A stretch of 64,000 nt of DNA from Lithodes maja (Eukaryota; Arthropoda; Malacostraca; Decapoda; Lithodidae). Positions 1-11,100 of the stretch are shown here, one piece after another. The stretch covers positions 62,001 to 126,000 of the forward strand of contig JBAKBP010004300.1 of assembly GCA_037953745.1 (NCBI GenBank), in the 5' to 3' direction. A program made the translations under genes and the position numbers. Within the stretch, counting starts at the first letter, position 1. Each line of letters starts with the position of its first letter. The notes below the pieces were generated by a model, which saw nothing but the letters and a program-made list of their open reading frames with translations, was not told the origin of the DNA and ran no database searches.

Positions 1-359
1 ATTAATTCATAACATTGTGCTCCCAGAGCGAGCTTTAAGAAGCACAGCCTACTGAGGGAAAATCATCTGCACTCAGTACTCAGCTACAATATTATCTTCA
101 AATTAATTATTAAAAAGAAAGAGTTTTTATATAATTTTTCATATTTTATTTTAATGTTGTTTTTGGCGGCTACTATAGATGTAGCCTAATTTTCTTCTAA
201 TCAAAGCCAACAACTCCTGCCCTGCGACCCTACGCTGATGCTACACACGCGAGCCAACAAGCACCAGCGCAAAATACACCGCGAGCCAAGACAGGAGGCT
301 ATACCAACATACTGTGGTAGCCTACCCCGGATCCTCCACCCGCGACAAACAGTCCGCAA
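1..359 (-). other. 3' non-coding region of element A
   Basis: This AT-rich stretch follows the end of pol. It aligns loosely with 7790-8160 of element B: both share a segment reading CCCAGAGCGAGCTT (near 23 and 7823) and a later segment about tens of bases long containing GCGAGCCAACAAGCACCA (near 249 and 8047). The intact-frame end of RNase H falls inside 300-380 once the indel near 376 is taken into account. The polypurine tract and the 3' LTR are to the left of the window. Confidence 0.6.
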
Positions 360-2177
360 TCACATTCTCACAACCGCAATATGGCGAATGTCTAAGTTGT
401 ACTCTTGCAACATGAGCGACCATCTGGTCAGCCTCATATTCCGGTTGTGGAATTGATTGAGGAATTTAAGCGGGTGGTGGTCGGTATACACTACCACAAC
501 TGGCCCATAGGCAGGAACATAGACCTCAAAGTGTCTGAGCGCTAACACGATTGCCAGCAGTTCCTTTTCAACAACCGAATAGTTTTTCTGTGCTGAATTA
601 AATTTCTTTGAAAAGAAACTGACTGGATGCTCAAGACCTTCCTCGTCTGTCTGCAAAAGTACGGCACCATCCCCTACTCCGCTGGCATCAGTCGCCAACT
701 GAAATGGTCGTTCAAAGTCCGGGGCCCTGAGGATAGGGTGAGTGCATAAAAGGTGTTTAACTACTCGAAACGCCTGCTCACACTCAGGTGCCCAGCGGAA
801 CTTTTTATCTTTGGCTAGTAGATCTGTCAAAGGAGCTAACACAGTAGAATAGCCTCTTATAAAGCGGCGGTAATACCCAATCATGCCCAAAAATCTCATG
901 ATCTGCCACTTGGTGGTCGGCCTGGGGAACAAGTCGATAGCCTGTATCTTCTGTTGGGGCGGGCTCACCTGCCCTAACCCAACCACAAACCCCAGATACT
1001 GCACCGTGGCTTGCACAAAGTCACACTTGCCCAGATTAACCACCAAGCCTGCTTTACTAAGTTGACTAAATAAGGCTTCTATGTGCTCACAGTGACTTTG
1101 GAAATCGTTGTCATAAATGATCACGTCATCAAGGTAGACAGTACAGTTTGGGATGTCTGCTACGATGTCGTTCATTAAGCTCTGGAAAGTGGCCGGTGCA
1201 TTTTTCAGACCATATGGCATCACGTTGCAACGGTAAGTACTGCCATCCACCACAAACCCGCACACCTCTTTAGCCCGCTCAGACAGTGGTACTTGCCAGT
1301 AGCCTTTGACGAGGTCTACCTTTGTCAAGTACCTTGCTTTCCCGATCTTATCCACACTGTCATCCACCCGGGGAAGAGGATATGCATTGGTGGGGGTCAA
1401 CCCGTTCAACCGCCTAAAGTCAATGCAGAACAGAACTTTTCCATCAGGTTTGGGCTGCAGAGTGACAGAAGTCCACCGTACTGCCCCCTTCTCGATCAAG
1501 CCTCTCGGCAGCATATACTCCAGCTCATCCCTGAGCGCTGGGAGTTTAATGGGTGGCACCCGATAAGGTATCGACTTGAAGGGGGGGTGCTCTCCTACAT
1601 CGACGTCATGCACCGCTTGAGTAGTGAGGCCTAGGTGCTCGGCAAATACAGTGGGGTATGAATCGAACAGGCGCTGCACTGCCACCTGCTGTTCCTCCGG
1701 CAGGTGCGCCAGAGCATCATGCGCACATTGGCTCGAATTCCCCGCCCACTGATCAGCCGAGACATGACAATCCCAGTTATCATCCACCTGATCATTGCTG
1801 CCCCCCTCTCCTTCTCCACCATGACCGCAGCAGGTCAACACAGGGACAGCTAGTGACTCAGGTGGGCGCCTCACATACTCCTTCAACAAATTAATGTGGC
1901 ATAGTTGGTTACGCTTCTTCCGGTCTGGAGTGGCAACGAGGTAATCTACATCGGAGATCTTTGACACCACCCGATAAGGCCCAGCGTACTTGGCAGCCAG
2001 AGGATGACCTGACAAAGGCAACAGGACCAACACCTCTTGACCTACCTGAAACTCCCGGAGTTTCGCCTTAGTATCATACCTGTCCTTCATACGGGCCTGC
2101 GAACTCACCAAATTACGCCCAGCCAGCTCCAGACTTCTAAGCATTCTCTCTCTGCTCTCGAGGACGTATCTCAACAT
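360..2177 (-). pseudogene. Element A pol, 3' half: integrase C-terminus, reverse transcriptase, RNase H
   Basis: The 605-codon frame starts in the tail of the integrase, with a GPY-like segment (KYAGPYRVV, about residue 64). It continues with a Ty3-type reverse transcriptase: FCIDFRRLNGLT, KVDLVKGYWQVPL, MPYGLKNAPATFQ and the YLDDVIIY active site. RNase H follows with ATDAS, KNYSVVEKELLAIV and YTDHHPL. Compared with B, a base is missing near 376, so the last codons read HIAVVRM instead of the conserved tail. One residue (P of WTSPVTLQP) is deleted, and ASGVGAG has become ASGVGDG. The true reading continues from the upstream frame at 2235-5450; two compensating indels lie between about 2177 and 2235. 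Start is arbitrary because it is an internal Met. Identification as Ty3/gypsy pol is firm; coding capacity is lost. Confidence 0.88.
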
Positions 2178-2234
2178 AGAACATGGCTTAGCGGTACCCT
2201 CCCCAAATCTCCTTCACCATGTGGAGAGGGCCCC

Positions 2235-5200
2235 TCACCTGTGCCCGAAAACAAGCTCATTCGGACTGAAACCGAGACTCTCTCCAGGTACTTCTCTTGC
2301 CGCGAACAAAACATACGGCAGACCAAGGTCCCAATCCTTTCCGTTCTCTGCGCAATAACATCGAAGCATGCTTTTCAGCGTGGCGTGCCACCTCTCCAAC
2401 ACCCCTTGACTCTCCGGGTGATACGCAGAAGAGACGACAGTGCTGATGCCATGCTGAATCATAGTTTGTTTGAACAGATTAGAGGTAAAATTAGAACCTT
2501 GGTCCGATTGCACCTCTTGCGGGTAACCATACCGCGAGCAATACAAGAGCAGGTTCCGGACAACAGTTTTCGCCGTGCCATTTCTCATTGGATATGCATC
2601 AGGATAACGAGTGGCCACATCCATGATAGTTAATAGAAATTTATTACCGGCACTAGTAGGGGGTAGGGGTCCGACCATATCAATGATGACCTTACTGAAG
2701 GGCGGTCCACTGACAGGAATGGGGTGCAACGGGGCTCTCGGAATTGTTTGGTTAGGTTTTCCAACCCTCTGGCACGTATGACACCTTGCTATCCAGGTTA
2801 CCACCTGCCCCTTCAACCCCGGCCACCAAAACAATTTTTCTAAAGCCGCCACCGTTTTTCTCACCCCTAGATGTCCTGCCAGTGGTATGTCATGCGCCAA
2901 CCTCAGTAGGCTATCCCTGCACTCCCGTGGCACCACCAACTGGTCCACTACTCCGGACCCCTCTTGCCAACTACGTTTAGGGTCTTGAAAACGCCTATAG
3001 AGGATGCCTTCTAAATAAAAAAAATCTCCTGGCTGTGCATCGCCGTCCTCGTCGAGCTCTACAGCTCCATTAGCACACGTTTGGAGCTCAGGGTCCTCTA
3101 GTTGCAACCGACGTATATCTGAGGGTGCCAAGCGATCTAACTGCTCCCGGAGCAATGCATGACCTTCCCCGATACTGGGCTGCTCCCTCTGTCTCTCTCG
3201 ATGTACATAACGTTGCTGTCGTGGAGACTCGTCATGCCCAGCCTCGTCACTCTCGATGACAGGCCCAGGGGCTACTCCAGAATTAAGTAATGGTGCTAAT
3301 ACTGAATCACCCAGGAGAGCCGCCGAGTCAAAACTCTTAAAACCAACTCCAGCTTTAGCCTCCTCCTGTTGATCGTTCCTCCGCTGGTCTGAAGACGGAG
3401 GACTAGGCTGTGACACTTTAGCTGCCCAAGCTCGGGTGACAACACACGTCATGGGTTGTGTCTGGCACCGCTCGACCCACTCTTGCTCTTCCCTACTCAC
3501 GTCGGCCGGCCTCTCGGCAACGACTAAGGGTAGAACCTCAGAAGCGGGCATTGCAAAGTCGTTGCCGAGAAGAAGGTCGACGCCCTCCACTGGCAGTTCC
3601 TCCACAATCCCGACATCCAATTCACGTGCCACACCATCCACCTCCAACTCCAACCGCACCAGCGGGTATGACCGAGTTGCATTAATACCCTGCACCACTA
3701 CCACCCGAGCCGCGTTTATAGGGTAGCCAGTCAAGTTTTTCATCAGAGTCTGGGAAGCACCTGTATCACGCAAGACCTCTACTCCATACTTGCGCCCCGC
3801 CCACATCACGCAACCCCGCCCTCTATGGTCGCAAAAAACATCCTGAGCAGGGTTCGAGCCTCCCAGGTGCTTCTGCATTGGCTGTGCCTCAGCCTCTGAC
3901 GAACTGCCCCGGGCAAACTCAGACGACTTCGGAGACACACCAATGTTGCAGGCCAAAGACACAGCTGCTGTAGGTAGTTTCCTAGGACAGACTCTTGCAA
4001 AGTGCCCCTTTTTATGACAATGATAACACTCCAACTCCCCTTTGGGCTTCCCTTGGTACTGGGAAGGGCCCGGCCCCTTCTTAAACGGGACGGTGCTAGT
4101 CTTGTGGTCAGTCTTGGTATCATGGCTCTTGTACTTGTTTGCATAAGGTATATCACTAACTCGGGGGGGTGGGGCGTCACGCCCCTTGTTACCTGCCTCA
4201 CTACGCTGGGCAGACCCGCACCCACGAATTAGTGATAGCCGGAGGTCAGCCATCTCAGCTGCCTCCTGTAGAGTTTTTGGTTGCTTTTCTTTCAGGTTTA
4301 ACGTCAGGTCGTCGCCCGTGCATTTGAAAAACTGCTCTAAAAGCACCAACTGTTTAATGTCGTCAAACGTAGTAGCTTTCTCCGACCTCAGCCAATTCCC
4401 AAAAGCATCGGACAGCTCCCGGGCATGCTCCAAAAAGGTGCTCTCCCGACCCTTGGTAACACCCCGGAACTTCAACCTGTACGTCTCTGGTTGTAGTTCG
4501 TATGCTCTCAGGACAGCCTCCTTGAGTTCCTCATAGATAATACAAGACTCTGTAGGCAATGCATCATAAGCCCTGAGTCCCTTGCCCACAAGTCTAGAGG
4601 AAACAAGGGCTGCCCACTTCTCCCCAGGCCACTGGTGTTCCTGGCACTTCTTCTCGAATCTCATGAAAAATTCGGTGACACCCGACTCATCAAATACAGG
4701 GACTAGCTTCAACAGGTGCGACAAAGGCTGATCATGCCCACGATTCCCACCACCGAGACGTTGCCCTGTCGTTTCCACCCGAGTCTTCTCAAGATCGATA
4801 TCTGCACGGTACCTGGTAGACTCAGCCTCCGACTCGGATTTTATTCTCGCGAGTTCGAGATCAGTCTGTTGTTTAGCCTTAGCGAGTTCGAGATCCGTCT
4901 GTTGTTTAGCCTTAGCGAGTTCGAGATCCGTCTGTTGTTTAGCCTTAGCGAGTTCGAGATCAGCCTGTCGCTGCTGGTTAGCCATCTCAAGCTGGAAGAG
5001 CATTTCTGTAGTGAAACCTTGAGGAGGAGGTGCAACTATTGGAGGCCCACCCAGCGATCCTAAACCACGCTGCCAGCGGCTATCGGCCTGCGGGAACGTA
5101 CTAAACTCCGGCATCCTAGAGGTCCCGATGGGAGTAGAGTGGAGGGGGGGCTCCAGCAGAAGTCCCCGAGCACCCTCTCCACCCTGGACCTCACTAGTCG

Positions 5201-5450
5201 CCCCCAGTACGCAAGCCCTCAAATCGTTCTTCTTGATGCCATGAGCCACCTTAAGCCCCATGAGGGGAGCCAAACACTGTAGACCATACTTGCTAATTCC
5301 CTCTAGTCGATCAGCTGTTATAGGCACCTCCAAAAACTTCTTTGCGGCCTCCTCACTAGTTACTAACCCCCCTGGCATCTGCCCATCAGAGCCTGCATCA
5401 TTCCCTGAACTCTCAGTATGATCTGATTCGTCTCCCATTGTGTCCACCAA
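2235..5450 (-). pseudogene. Element A gag-protease-integrase
   Basis: The 1071-codon frame begins MVDTMGDES. After an acidic N-terminus it has a repeated coiled segment (LELAKAKQQTD repeated about three times near residues 165-200) and a capsid-like region (ETYRLKFRGVTKG to TLQEAAEMADLRLSL). A CCHC zinc knuckle CYHCHKKGHFARVC follows, then an aspartic protease motif DTGAS. Next comes an integrase with an HHCC finger (AHDIPLAGHLG to CHTCQ) and DDE core segments IIDMVGPLPP, QSDQGSNF and VLERWHATLK. The frame stops just after NELVFGHR because one base is missing, so integrase is separated from RT. Between about 2820 and 4280 it is nearly identical to element B, while the flanks are much more diverged. 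Confidence 0.88.
4841..4990 (-). repeat. In-frame 33-bp tandem repeat in gag of element A
   Basis: Three to four copies of a 33-base unit encode LELAKAKQQTD on the minus strand. B has a different, shorter array at the equivalent place (ETRRHE units near 12660-12730) and C has IQANQ/IQIQQA-like sequence. The segment is predicted to be helical. Repeat number appears to vary between element lineages. Confidence 0.75.
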
Positions 5451-5659
5451 AAATTCTCACGTTTATAAAAAAAAAGAAGTACCCAAGCTCCTATGTAGCA
5501 CTATTCACTTGCCAAAAATGTTTGAAGACTCTCAAGTGCTATACTACTTTGCCAAAACAAAATTTTAACGTGCCCACTATATTCCTCAATAAAACAAATG
5601 ACCACAACAATCCTGCAATTATCTCTTAGTTCACAAGATCCTGAGCTAGGTCGCCATTT
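5451..5659 (-). promoter_or_regulatory. 5' leader and primer-binding site of element A
   Basis: The leader lies between the gag start and the LTR edge at 5660. The strand complement of AGGTCGCCA (about 5648-5656) reads TGGCGACCT just inside the LTR, a typical tRNA-primed binding site. The same TGGCGACC occurs at the equivalent place in B (about 13430-13439) and C (about 53260-53270). The primer tRNA was not identified. Confidence 0.6.
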
Positions 5660-5780
5660 GTTACGATCCAGGTTCTCAAAGACACAGGGCTCTTCAACAT
5701 TGGACTAGATAATGGCAAAAAGCAACAACGGTAACACTAGATCCAACCCCTGCCTTAAACACTGGAAAACAAAACATCAT
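5660..5780 (-). repeat. Element A 5' LTR, piece 1
   Basis: Starts GTTACGATCC directly after the primer-binding site. It is interrupted at 5780 by element B; the five bases ATCAT at 5776-5780 are repeated at 15766-15770. Its complement matches the last bases of the solo LTR at 16289-18081 (shared words TAGTCCAATG, AAGAGCCCTG, TCGTAAC). Confidence 0.8.
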
Positions 5781-7619
5781 GTTACGACCGGGCACTCAGG
5801 TACACTAGGGCTCTTACACAGGACTCGAGTATGGCTCGCTGCCACAACGGAAACACACGATCCCAACCCCAGAGTACTGCCAGCCGAACAAAAAACGCCA
5901 CTACCCTCCAGAGTTCTATCTGCTATAACGGGGTATACAAGAACTCGGTACTAGCGTTTCACACAACAGACTAATAACAAGACGGGAGTTATCTAGTCTG
6001 GTCAACAATCAAACAAAGAAGAAAGTACTACAACACTAAAGAATAGTGTTGGCCGAAGCCGAAGTAATCCACCCTTGAACTAAGAACTTAAGAAGTCCTC
6101 CACCCTCTACTTCGGATCGGCACTATTACGTTACGTTAAACAATAGTCCTCGAGCATCAAGCAAGGAATCTTCTGATAAGTTAGATGCTTCTCGAATACT
6201 CATAAGAAGTAAGTATCGGATTTTGAACAGCAATTTAATGAATAACTCACTGGTAATTAAAGGCTTTAAATTGACATAAGAAGAATTATAAGAATAAGCA
6301 ATAGGATATGGCAAACATTAAGAAGAAGTACTCCGACAATGCACTGGCAATAGCCTACTAAGATTGTGCTCGTGGGCCACTAATCTCTGAAGTAGCTAAG
6401 CGTGCCACACATGAAATCAATAGTGCTTAAACAATAATATACATAAGGAGAAGCTTCAATACTATGCTGTATCTGCTGGTCGAGCAAAGTCTAGCTGGGA
6501 TATCTAAGGTTAAGAGACAATGGCTGAGCAAGCGGCTCGTAGCCTAGCGAGGTCCTTAAGACTGTGCGGCCAAATTACGGTAATTGACGGGATGCTCTCT
6601 TGAGAGATCCAGATCACTAGTATCTGGTTCTCTCCTGGCGATCCTCTCAAAGTCAAGCAAATGAGATAGCACAGTGTTGGGTGGCACAGACAAAAGCCCT
6701 CACTCGCAACACAGTGCTAAACTCCCACGGTACACAATCAAAAAGACCCCCTAGGCTTCCCACGTCTCCGTTGCAATTGTGCTGGTTCAACCAACCTAGC
6801 ACTCATAGGAAATCACAACTCGAGGAACCCTATCCCAGTCTAGCATTACCTAAACCAGCAGAAAACAGGAACATGAATAATAGTACACAGGGAAATACAT
6901 ATACGAGTGCAACAAACATCAATCAATCCTATTCTAATTAACCCTTCCAAAAATAGGCTATCTAACAGGCACTTATCTCGTGAGAACTCAAGCGATAATA
7001 CTTTGGCTGACTAAATCTGCACCAAAGGGGTCATTGAGGTTAAAAAGGGTTCAGAAGAAGAAGAAAATAGGCTGTTCAGAGAGTAGAGAAAGTTCACATC
7101 AGTCGGAAGAATATCGATAGTTGCAAGGGATATGAGAGGTCGCTTTGCCTGATGAGTTCTGAAGCATGGTGGCAAAAACCTCTCTTTTTATACTCGGCCC
7201 TCTAGCGGCATATCTCAAACTACTTAAGGACCGCCCACTGGCAATCATGACGTCATATTCTCTCAATCTGGGATTGACAAAGAACTTCCCACGCGCTGAA
7301 AGGGAGGAAGGGAGGAGGGAATTAGGCCTACCGGCCCGCGTGGCGCACTCACCGACCCCACGCCACGTAATATCCCTCCTCTCATCATTACATACAAGTC
7401 CCACACACAATACTTATATCTAATGATATAAAATAGAACTCGTTGACTTAGAAGAAAACAAAATACATAATGATAATACTTATAGTACAACGGTTCACAT
7501 AAACTGAGTTAGGAAACTCTACACAGACTACAGCCAAAGTTCCTGCCCTGACGATCCTAGCGAGAGTGGGGCCTGACTGGGCGTTCTGTACAGCATGCTC
7601 ATACTCGACATGCGTCACA
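5781..7619 (-). repeat. Element B 3' LTR (left copy), MITE-free
   Basis: Spans 1839 bp from GTTACGACC to GCGTCACA; in element sense it starts TGTGACGC and ends CGTAAC. It contains a minus-strand TATA-like box (complement of CTTTTTATA at 7184-7192) and an upstream CRE-like palindrome TGACGTCA at 7248-7255, about 56 bases apart. It keeps the empty TTAA site (7224-7227) where the right LTR has a MITE. Confidence 0.9.
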
Positions 7620-8141
7620 CCTCCCCCAAGATTTTACTTGCTCAACCCTGAGCTAAAATCTGATATACAGAACCCCATCAAACCCCTCACACCCAGCGAC
7701 CGCATGGCACTAAAACAACGCTGAGTTTATCACTAAAACACATCTTGTAAAAAAAAAAAAAAAAAAAAAATCACATTTCATAACTCCTCCCAACAATAGT
7801 AAAAGACATAATATCATGCTCCCAGAGCGAGCTTACAGCAGCTCAGCCGTTTGATAGTCCGTGGACTACTCAAACCTTATAGGCTATGACAAACTTATAC
7901 AATTATCTTCATCAAAAAGAAAGAGTTTTTATATGATTTTTATATTTTAATATGTTTTTTTCCGGCTGCACTATAAGGGCAGCCTATTTTCTTCTATACC
8001 AAACGCTCAACTCCTGCTTTACGACCCAATACGCTGGGCTACAACCGCGAGCCAACAAGCACCAAGCGCAAAATACTACTCAAACCAAAGCAGGAGGCTA
8101 CCCGTGTGACAATCTCTTCGGGATCATACACCTGTGATAGC
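7620..8141 (-). other. Polypurine tract and 3' non-coding region of element B
   Basis: Directly next to the LTR, 7620-7635 reads on the minus strand AAAATCTTGGGGGAGG, a typical plus-strand primer. The rest is AT-rich, includes a run of about 20 A at 7749-7770, and precedes the end of the polyprotein gene at 8142. I see no gene in it. Confidence 0.7.
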
Positions 8142-11100
8142 CTACGACTGATCATCTACCCTCGATAAACAATCCGCAATCACATTGTCACATCCCGCAA
8201 TATGCCGGATGTCCAGGTTATACTCCTGCAACATCAATGACCACCGGGTCAGTCTCATATTGCGATTGTGAAATTGATTTAGGAATCTCAAAGGGTGATG
8301 ATCAGTGTAGATAACCACGACTGGGCCATAGGCTGGAACATACACCTCGAAGTGCCTGAGTGACAGCACAATCGCCAGTAATTCCTTTTCTATTGTAGAA
8401 TAGTTCTTTTGTGCAGCATTGAACTTCTTAGAAAAGAAACTTACTGGGTGTTCCACACCTTCATTGTCTGTCTGTAGCAAGACGGCACCAGCCCCTACAC
8501 CACTAGCATCTGTTGCCAGCTGAAAAGGCCTGTTAAAGTCTGGGGCCCTGAGTATCGGGTGAGTACACAGCAAATGCTTCACTAAATTAAAAGCCTTTTC
8601 ACACTCAGGCGCCCACAAAAACTTTTTGTCTTTAGATAACAAATCTGTGAGAGGTGCCAACACCGTAGAGTAACCTTTTATAAAGCGTCTGTAGTAGCCT
8701 ATCATACCCAAGAATCTCATGATCTGCTTCTTGGTGGTTGGGTGCGGAAATTTATTGATAGCCTGTACCTTGTTCTGAGGAGGGCACACCTGTCCCCTTC
8801 CCACTACAAACCCAAGGTACTGCACAGTGGCTTTTACGAAGTCACACTTTGCCAAATTTACTACCAGACTTGCTTCACTAAGTTTCCGGAACAAGGTCTC
8901 CAGGTGCTCACAATGGCTCTCAAAGTCGTCATCATAAATGATTACATCGTCCAAGTATACGGTGCAATTTGGAATGTCCTTGACAATTTCATTCATCAGG
9001 TTCTGAAACGTTGCTGGTGCATTCTTAAGTCCGTAGGGCATAACATTACACCGGTAAGTACTCCCGTCCACCACAAAACCACATACCTCTTTAGCACGCT
9101 CGGACAAAGGTACTTGCCAGTAACCTTTTACTAAATCTACTTTAGACAAAAACCGAGCATTACCAATTTTATCAACACTATCATCAACCCGAGGAAGAGG
9201 ATATGGGTTAGTTGGAGTCAAACCGTTTAGCCTACGGAAATCAATACAGAAGCGTACCTTGCCATCTGGCTTAGGCTGCAGTGTTACGGGGGAAGTCCAT
9301 TTAACGGTACCTTTCTCTATCAACCCTCTACCGAGCATATACTCCAACTCATCCCTCAGAGCGGGTAGTTTTATGGGGGGCACACGGTACGGGATTGACT
9401 TAAAGGGTAGATGGTCCCCCACGTCAACATCATGCATAGCCTGAGTAGTGAGGCCTGGGTGTTCAGCAAATACAGTGGGGTATGAACCGAGCAACTGACG
9501 GATAGCTTCAAATTGCGGCTCAGGCAAATGGGCTATAGCCTCGTCAGCCCTTAGGCTCGAGTTCCCCGCCCACTGATCCGCTGAAACATGGTGATCCCAG
9601 CTATCCTCCTCTGAAGCTTGACTGTCCCCCTCTCCTTCTCCACCACGGCCGCAACAAGCCAACACAGGGACAGTGAGAGGCTCAGAGGGGCGCCTCACAT
9701 ACTCTTTTATCAGGTTCACGTGACATAACTGATTCTTCTTCCTCCTGTCTGGAGTGGCAACAAGGTAATCTAGGTCCGAAATTTTCTCCACAATTTTATA
9801 GGGTCCAGTATACTTCGCCGACAAGGGGTTACCCACCAAAGGCAACAAAATCAACACCTCCTGTCCCACAATGAACTCCCGGAGCTTCACTTTGCGATCA
9901 TACCTGTCCTTCATTAAAGCTTGTGACCCTGTTAAATTCCGACCTGCCATCTCCAGACTCTTAAGCATGCGCTCACGGCTTTCAAACACATACTTCAACA
10001 AGGAACAAGGCGGCACCGTTCCTTCCCAAATTTCCCGCAGCATATTAAGGGGGCCCCTGACTCGGTGTCCAAAAATCAGCTCGTTTGGACTAAATCCCAG
10101 GCTCTCACCAGGCACTTCCCGAGCAGCAAACAGTACATACGGCAATCCAAGATCCCAATCTCTTCCGTTATCAGCACAATAACACCTGAGCATGCTTTTA
10201 AGGGTGGCATGCCACCGCTCAAGCACCCCTTGGCTCTCAGGGTGATACGCTGACGATACCACCGCCCGTATTCCATGCTGTTGCATTGTTTGCTTAAAGA
10301 GATTGGAGGTGAAATTGGACCCCTGATCAGACTGAATCTCCTCCGGGTACCCGTACCTTGAAAAGTACCACAACAAGTTACTGACTACCGTCTTAGCCAT
10401 GCCGTTTTTCATGGGGTATGCATCGGGGTATCTAGTGGCAACATCCATGATGGTTAACAAAAATTTATTACCAGCCTTTGTGGGAGGGAGGGGACCAACC
10501 ATGTCAACAACAATCTTACTAAAAGGTGGCCCAATTACAGGAATAGGGTGCAACGGAGCTTTAGGAATAACTTGGTTTGGTTTCCCGACCCGTTGACAAA
10601 TATCACATGAGTTTATCCAGGACTGCACATGAGACTTCATCCCCGGCCACCAAAACAACTTCCCCAAAGCCGCCACCGTTTTTCTTACCCCCAAATGTCC
10701 TGCCAGCGGTGTGTCATGCGCCAAACTCAGTAGGCTATCCCTGCACTCCCGCGGCACCATCAACTGGTCCACTACCCCGGACCCCATCTTCCAGCTACGG
10801 TTAGGGTCTTGAAAACGCCGATACAGGATGCCATCTAAATAAAAAAAATCTCCCGGCTGTGCATCACCGTCCTCGTCGAGCTCCACAGCTCCATTAGCAC
10901 ACGTTTGGAGCTCAGGGTCCTCCAGCTGCAACCGACGTATATCTGAGGGTGCCAAGCGATCTAACTGCTCCCGGAGCAATGCATGACCCTCCCCGATACT
11001 GAGCTGCTCCCTCTGTCTCTCTCGATGTTCATAACGTTGCTGTCGTGGAGACTCGTCATGCCCAGCCTCGTCACTCTCGATGACAGGCCCAGGGGCTACT

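Noticed and set aside
6126..6314. Conserved 62-codon frame found twice (also 13788-13976)
   Set aside because: It is the same LTR sequence in the two LTRs of element B; identity reflects LTR duplication, not coding selection. The same applies to other short frames repeated between LTR pairs (for example 46961-47245 and 54411-54695).
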